Part shown: in pieces, positions 60,501 through 64,000 of the stretch
Layout: every line of letters begins with the position of its first letter
Position numbering within the stretch: the stretch's first letter is position 1
Position numbers and translations under genes: made by a program
Assembly: GCA_945859605.1 (NCBI GenBank)
Contig: OX243825.1
Location: forward strand, 32,868,698-32,932,697
DNA: 64,000 nt
Direction: 5' to 3'
From: Lumbricus rubellus
Lineage: Eukaryota; Annelida; Clitellata; Crassiclitellata; Lumbricidae
Notes under the pieces: model-generated
Database searches by the model: none
What the model was told of the DNA's origin: nothing
The model's input: the letters and a program-made list of their open reading frames with translations, nothing else

Positions 60501-61107
60501 TTTAAGGTGAAGATTAATTGAATAGTATTAATGAACAGCAGTTCTTATGATTTATCATTTTAATCTTGTAAAATAATCAGGATTATTTGCTCAATATTAG
60601 TATGGCTATTGGATTATTTCGATCTCAGATGAATATTCGTTTTAGTGCAAGTAGATAAGACATTAAAATTTTAAAAGGCAAATTCGAAATTGGGAATATC
60701 AGTTGCATCCATTGACGTGAATCGAAGTATAGACCTAGGAGTATTTCTCTATGAAGTTGTAGTGTAAACAGTTTATGGAAGAACTCCATGGCCTACTGTT
60801 ATAATTTAATTCATTTCTAAGTTCAAGTGAAATAAGGTCAGTAACCGGATATCAGAGATAATTTCTGCTGCACAAAAATAATAATTATTGTGCGTCGTGT
60901 TTGGTGTGTCAGTTTGACAAGACTTTTCAGCGTTTAAGTATAATTAGCCTATAGTTATCTTTGTATATTTATAAACCTCTTCTGGCCGAGGAGCATGACT
61001 CAGCCTGCATTGTTTAATAATAATGCTACAATGTTATAATACTACTATGAGCTATAAAATACATTATTTTCACATTGCAGAGATACCCTGTCTCACTGTC
61101 CAGCTGA
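48223..61107 (+). CDS. Gene B: four-Ig-domain receptor with alternative TM exons and LYxxV tail
   Basis: Plus-strand exons: V-like Ig 48223-48534, Ig2 49611-49958, Ig3 50464-50772, Ig4 51403-51699, TM-a 52355-52593 (can end in its own stop), TM-b 53652-53777, micro-exon 59354-59366, tail 60255-60471 and terminal 61081-61107. The Ig exons and TM-b are phase 1-1. With a 58-nt signal exon like those of A and C, the TM-b route gives 568 residues and the TM-a route 520. The first three Ig exons are paralogous to gene C and Ig4 to gene D. The TM-b tail carries LYASV, LYDDV and VLYTKV; the TM-a tail has no such motif. The signal-peptide exon is missing from my reading. Confidence 0.65.
49044..49302. 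mobile_element. hAT-type MITE in a gene B intron
   Basis: The ends are cataggcgtacgg and cgtacgcctatg. The 8-bp duplications ctatggat lie at 49036-49043 and 49303-49310. Confidence 0.9.
49611..49958 (+). CDS. Gene B second Ig exon
   Basis: The exon is 348 nt, phase 1-1, with a tttacag acceptor and a GTAAGT donor. It encodes VMEGENVVITCSLNYSG, RPHFYWTDHTGNN and MPYTCRVYMQLMP. It is the intact counterpart of the frameshifted gene A exon. Confidence 0.85.
50205..50335 (+). mobile_element. LINE family 4 3' end in a gene B intron
   Basis: It encodes IIKLKAVHFGRDRVGGASE to a stop, then tccttgaaggggcgct and a gaatgaata tail. It is homologous to 26880-27000. Confidence 0.75.
50464..50772 (+). CDS. 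Gene B third Ig exon
   Basis: The exon is 309 nt, phase 1-1. It encodes CGISVLTCSNSTGNPAPNYR, TLTLAEVGRNYKCEAYN and a final SAVQCC. It is the close paralogue of the gene C exon at 29875-30165. Confidence 0.85.
51403..51699 (+). CDS. Gene B fourth Ig exon
   Basis: The exon is 297 nt, phase 1-1, with a tgcgtag acceptor and a GTAAGT donor. It encodes CDNGTLCDCSQGNRSIILTC, YTWIGPNG and NGVYRCMAYFNKSS. The CDC followed by an LTC strand resembles gene D (TCNC, then TITC). It has several Asn sequons. Confidence 0.75.
52355..52593 (+). CDS. Gene B TM exon a, with a short tail and stop
   Basis: After a ctttctttcag acceptor the exon encodes IRNIISLLACVLGGFNLIA, then TIAFIVYYNRKSD, a good TM plus stop-transfer. 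It continues as a basic 40-residue tail to TGA at 52591. A weak donor (gag|gttggt, 52586) is possible. The tail lacks YxxL/V motifs apart from none after YYNRK. It looks like an alternative 3' end without phosphotyrosine motifs. Confidence 0.6.
52696..53485. mobile_element. 790-bp hAT-type element between the TM exons
   Basis: The ends are caaagctcgagggtacg and cgtaccctcgagctatg, a 17-bp TIR with one mismatch. Identical 8-bp flanks gttatcag lie at 52688-52695 and 53486-53493. Sub-terminal 'catacgtattctattttttg' words occur at both ends. There is no transposase frame. Confidence 0.85.
53652..53777 (+). CDS. Gene B TM exon b
   Basis: The exon is 126 nt, phase 1-1, with a ctacttttag acceptor and a GTAGGT donor. 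It encodes CTFLWVLLFILMSIFAGIIV and FPILVAMANCSGERNDAK. It is long and hydrophobic, with a charged cytoplasmic edge. Confidence 0.7.
54380..54915 (+). repeat. G-rich minisatellite
   Basis: Units of about 40-60 bp recur with 'gaggtccggaccggtctgag', 'gtccgggctagcg' and 'gggaaagggagctgaggtc'. The G-runs are strand-biased. 54985-55270 shows no gene. Confidence 0.8.
55270..55965 (+). mobile_element. LINE family 2 3' part
   Basis: The RT C-terminus encodes HYTRHAADYRPDFARIN and GPITWNSLPLDI to a stop at 55469. A 3' UTR and a gatttgattgatt tail follow. It is related to 3552-4942. Confidence 0.75.
56191..56426. mobile_element. hAT-type MITE (cagggccggattaa family), copy 2
   Basis: The ends are cagggccggattaag and cttaatccggccctg, 15-bp TIRs. 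The perfect 8-bp duplications ggcctaca lie at 56183-56190 and 56427-56434. It is inverted relative to 30624-30887. Confidence 0.9.
56560..57306 (+). repeat. Two tandem copies of a transposon end
   Basis: 56560-56815 and 57075-57306 share 'ggggctccgccccagacc', 'gctgggggagcttacgacgc', 'ttcggcactcgcagcttcg' and the terminal cctggcgcc(g)ccactg. The spacer between them (56820-57070) is unrelated. Confidence 0.75.
57665..59285. mobile_element. 1.6-kb foldback element with ATGGCCGCC-rich inverted tandem units
   Basis: The termini are 32-bp perfect inverted repeats (ctgccgtgctaagcaaaaag at 57665; its inverse ends at 59285), set in TATA-rich flanks. Sub-terminal variants of the same motif lie at 57907-57934 and 59063-59115. 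The interior has units of about 153 bp with 'gccattttggaaaatggc'. The units at 58050-58400 point one way and those at 58430-59040 the other. There is no coding frame. Confidence 0.8.
59354..59366 (+). CDS. Gene B 13-nt micro-exon (tentative)
   Basis: acattggcatgag lies between a gcttgatttgcag acceptor and GTAGGA. It would convert phase 1 (after TM-b) into phase 2, exactly what the tail exon at 60255 needs. The support is splice sites and phase only. Confidence 0.4.
60255..60471 (+). CDS. Gene B cytoplasmic-tail exon with three LYxxV motifs
   Basis: After a gacaatatag acceptor it encodes 72 codons to a GTAATT donor. Motifs are DLYASV, ALYDDV (17 residues later) and VLYTKV (30 further). VLYTKV fits the ITIM consensus; the other two have D or A at position -2. 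The surrounding sequence is Glu/Asp-rich. The acceptor is moderate, and its phase depends on the micro-exon. Confidence 0.6.
61081..61107 (+). CDS. Gene B possible terminal exon
   Basis: A strong acceptor (ttttcacattgcag) is followed in phase 0 by RYPVSLSS and TGA. It matches the phase 0 donor at 60471. If it is not used, the tail would end elsewhere. Confidence 0.45.
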   Translation, partial: RYPVSLSS

Positions 61108-61166
61108 TCCAACGAATCAATGCGAGTCTTCACCCAACTGGAACGAAGCCATGCAGGCTAGAGAGC

Positions 61167-61903
61167 CATGGGCGCCCTCACATAGAGGCAATGGGGGGCA
61201 CTTGCCTCCTCTGGAAAATTGAAACTTATTTTTCTAACTACTACTTTTGGGTTTTTAACATATTTTCCGCATTAAAGCACTAATGATACGAACGATACAC
61301 ACAGTTAAAGTCAGAAATATAAGTATGTTTAGAAATCTCTGTAGAAATAAACATTCATTTTCTGCCTTGCATTATCAACATCTCGTTAAAAGCTGGAACA
61401 GTGACCATTGGCTGCCAACCCTCCGGCAGGCGCCCTTGCAAATAGTATTTTGCTATCGATTAGCCTATGGGCTACTTGATTGGAATCTCGCTGTCATGCA
61501 ACCTTTCAAAACGGCACAAAATTAAGTATCAATACGAATGCCAAAATTTGAAATTTCTCTACAGTGCCCCGATTTCAAAGAGACTTTACGTCAGGGAGAT
61601 CTGCTTATTCACCAGTATTATATAAATCAAGGATGCTAGTAGCCAGGCTGCAGTTTTTCCATCTTGCATGCTGCCAGTACAGAATCTATAGGGAGGTCAA
61701 ACTGTAGAGAACTTTGGATAAAGGGCTCTTGTTATAACCACTCGGAGAGTTCCACCCAAAACTGCTCAAAAAATTGAAAAATACTCGTGCTCTTAACTTC
61801 CAGCTTTGCATTTTTCAAGTTCTTGCTAATATAACATTTACGGTAACTGTGATCATCGAAAATGTTTGCCCCCACCCTGAAAAACTTTCTGCGGGCGCCC
61901 ATG
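61167..61903. mobile_element. 737-bp hAT-like element
   Basis: The ends are catgggcgccc and gggcgcccatg. The flanks tagagagc (61159-61166) and taaagagc (61904-61911) match at 7 of 8 bases. It is a fuller, inverted copy of the repeat at 2100-2703. Confidence 0.75.
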
Positions 61904-61911
61904 TAAAGAGC

Positions 61912-64000
61912 GAAGAGCAAAGTGAGCAACAGAATCACGCTGGACGAATTAAATCAAATAAAGTGGTTAACGGGAGACAAAACATAAAAAAATTATTATT
62001 ATTATGCACTGTAATCTAGAGTTGCTATATAAACGGAGTTATGCATGCAGATATTATAGACAACTGGCTATTGCTTTTTCAGCAAACTCTAAACGTACCT
62101 TTAGTTTGGAATAGCCAAATATTAGATCTATGCTAATGATTAATTTTTTTAAAGAATTTTTTATTAAGGACATGCAGCTAGAACGCTACTGAACGATAGA
62201 ATAATAATTATTTTGTCTTCTGTATTGTAAAATTAGGCAGTTCACACCATGTACTTAGAGACAGTTTTTGAATAAGTAAATGAAAAGTGTAGTAATTTTA
62301 TGGTTTTCGTGCATTTTATAGTCTGGCACAAATTCAGATCTTAGAGCATCAGCATTTTTCATCCTGGCTTCTTAAGCACTCCATGTCAATTGTAAGCTTA
62401 TTCTGTGAAAATGGCATGACACAATGATCGCACAGAAGCGCTGCAGTAGGCCTAATTGTGATTAACAATCGCAATGCTTCAAGATCAGAACATCAGAAAT
62501 GTCAATGTTATCAAGTATAAGCTTACATGTCACTTGATGGCCAAACAGCTGTCTAGTCTTGACTGTGGTAAGTATGAAAGCACAACAGAAAACTATTTCA
62601 AACTCATATACAAGACAATGGTTGAGGTTTTTGATTAAGCTATAACTTAAGGTATCAATATTGAGAACTAGGCCTAATACTGGGTGGGCCAGCACAAATG
62701 CACCAAATTTGGATATATATATAACTTAGCCAATATTTGTAATTAAAAGAGATGTCGGGAAACAAATTTCTACCAAAGATTCGCGCCGCTGTCCGCCACT
62801 GACTCGACTATTTGTCAAACCACTTTCAGCCGTGCTTGGCAATGCGTCTTAATTGTCTCATTCCGCTCTTTGTAGCAAGAAAATTACTGTGTTTTAGGTC
62901 ATTGGATCAAGAAAACATACTTTTAACTTAACTGATTCCATTCGATAACCAAATTATTTTGGTCTACACAATAACTTTCAGCTACCTAAACCTTCAATAG
63001 GCTATTCGGTCAAATCCACTCATGCATAATCATCACTAAATTTCAGCTACATGTACCTAAACCTTCAATAGGTTATTCGGTCAAATGCATAATCAACCAT
63101 AGGAAGTTTTTGTTATGTAGCCTATCAAACTTGTCTGGCGAGCTTACAGTAAAAGATAGAGACGCGGTGATACAAGGGGAATTACATTTAAAATCCAGTC
63201 CAGATTCATAATTCACGGTAGAAATTTCCGTTGGCCTATTTACAAACTCTGTGTTATCTATAAATTATAGCCATCTGGTGGCATTTGACTAATTTGTATG
63301 ATAATAATCCTTTATCTTTCCATTCAGATTTATAACCAGGAAGTTTATCTCACCCTTTTTTAATCCGACTCATTGACGCCATGAAGGCTGTTTTTTTTTA
63401 TTAATTTCATAAATTCGTATTTTTATATAGGCTATTTATGAATTCGTTTCACATAATTATAAACAGTAGGCCTACCCTACACCACAGTGGACTAGTTTGC
63501 AAATATAAGCTGGCAAATAATGAAGTTTAGCAAGGAAAAATAGTCGTCGCTAAGGGAAAGGAATGTTTATAGATGACTTTAGCTTATCAACTGCTGTATT
63601 TGAGACAGAGAAGTCTATTTCGACATACGAAATATTTACCAATTGCTATAGGCCTACGGGGTGGGGGTCATGTTTAAAATACGAGTTTTGAGTACGTAAT
63701 ATATAAATGGCCACCAGCTTGAATCCGTTACATTTCTTGAATAGATCTTCTTCCTATAATTATTATTATGTTGGTTGTGATAAATATGTATTTGTAAACG
63801 AATCAATCGACTAAACTCATTGGAATCCAATGTCTCCGAACACTTCTTGCAGTCGATGTACTTAGAGACTTAGAGAATAACTTTTGTGTAACACTGAAAG
63901 TTGTCGAATGATTTGGATACATGTTCACTCTGAACATTAACATTACGTCTAGGCCTACTTCCTTGTTATCCGAACGAACGCACTCGCAGCGAAACTCATT
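61912..64000. other. No gene recognised
   Basis: The segment is AT-rich with scattered TAGGCCTA words and a short direct repeat ('acctaaaccttcaatagg' near 62984 and 63055). No exon with convincing borders was found on either strand. Confidence 0.55.

Overview
This window is eukaryotic. The genes are split into short exons with GT-AG borders and long AT-rich introns, there are no operons or ribosome binding sites, and transposons are dense. An echinoderm or other invertebrate deuterostome is my best guess, from the protein families, the transposon types and the recurring word TAGGCCTA. The species cannot be fixed from the sequence alone.

Positions 1-6463 are a pile of repeats: LINE fragments, minisatellites built on a 'ccagcttctatttc' core, and two foldback elements with very long inverted arms. 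One foldback element was split by a LINE, and that LINE was itself hit by a small hAT-type MITE.

Positions 6462-15765 are one transposon of about 9.3 kb, bounded by 75-bp perfect terminal inverted repeats (TIRs). It carries a spliced gene. The 5' exons are short, all symmetrical phase 1, and include two 75-nt coiled-coil exons. They are followed by a Cys-rich exon and a protein-primed type family B DNA polymerase. The polymerase is broken by frameshifts, a stop codon and a 494-bp retroposon. A five-unit array of CCAAT/Y-box-like motifs sits just inside the right TIR. No integrase, ATPase, protease or capsid gene was recognised, so this is not a complete Polinton/Maverick.

Positions 15766-21958 hold no gene I can support.

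Positions 21959-61107 hold a cluster of immunoglobulin-superfamily cell-surface receptor genes. Gene D (minus, 21959-23004) has a signal peptide and one Ig exon. Gene C (minus, 27254-33665) is complete: signal peptide, V-like Ig, second Ig, third Ig, Ser/Thr stalk, transmembrane (TM) segment and a tail with paired YxxL motifs. Gene A (minus, 40601-44602) is its close paralogue, lacking the third Ig exon and carrying a one-base deletion in the second. Gene B (plus, 48223-61107) lies head-to-head with A and has four Ig exons, two alternative TM exons, a 13-nt micro-exon and a tail with three LYxxV motifs. Apart from gene B's 3'-most exons, the splice borders are phase 1, and the exons of gene C add up to exactly 470 codons including the stop. 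The layout resembles vertebrate paired or inhibitory receptor clusters, but signalling function is an inference.

Introns and spacers of the cluster contain several hAT-type MITEs with intact 8-bp target duplications, tRNA-derived SINEs that share a 3' tail with a local LINE, LINE 3' ends, G-rich minisatellites and a 1.6-kb foldback element (57665-59285). Positions 61904-64000 appear to be non-coding.
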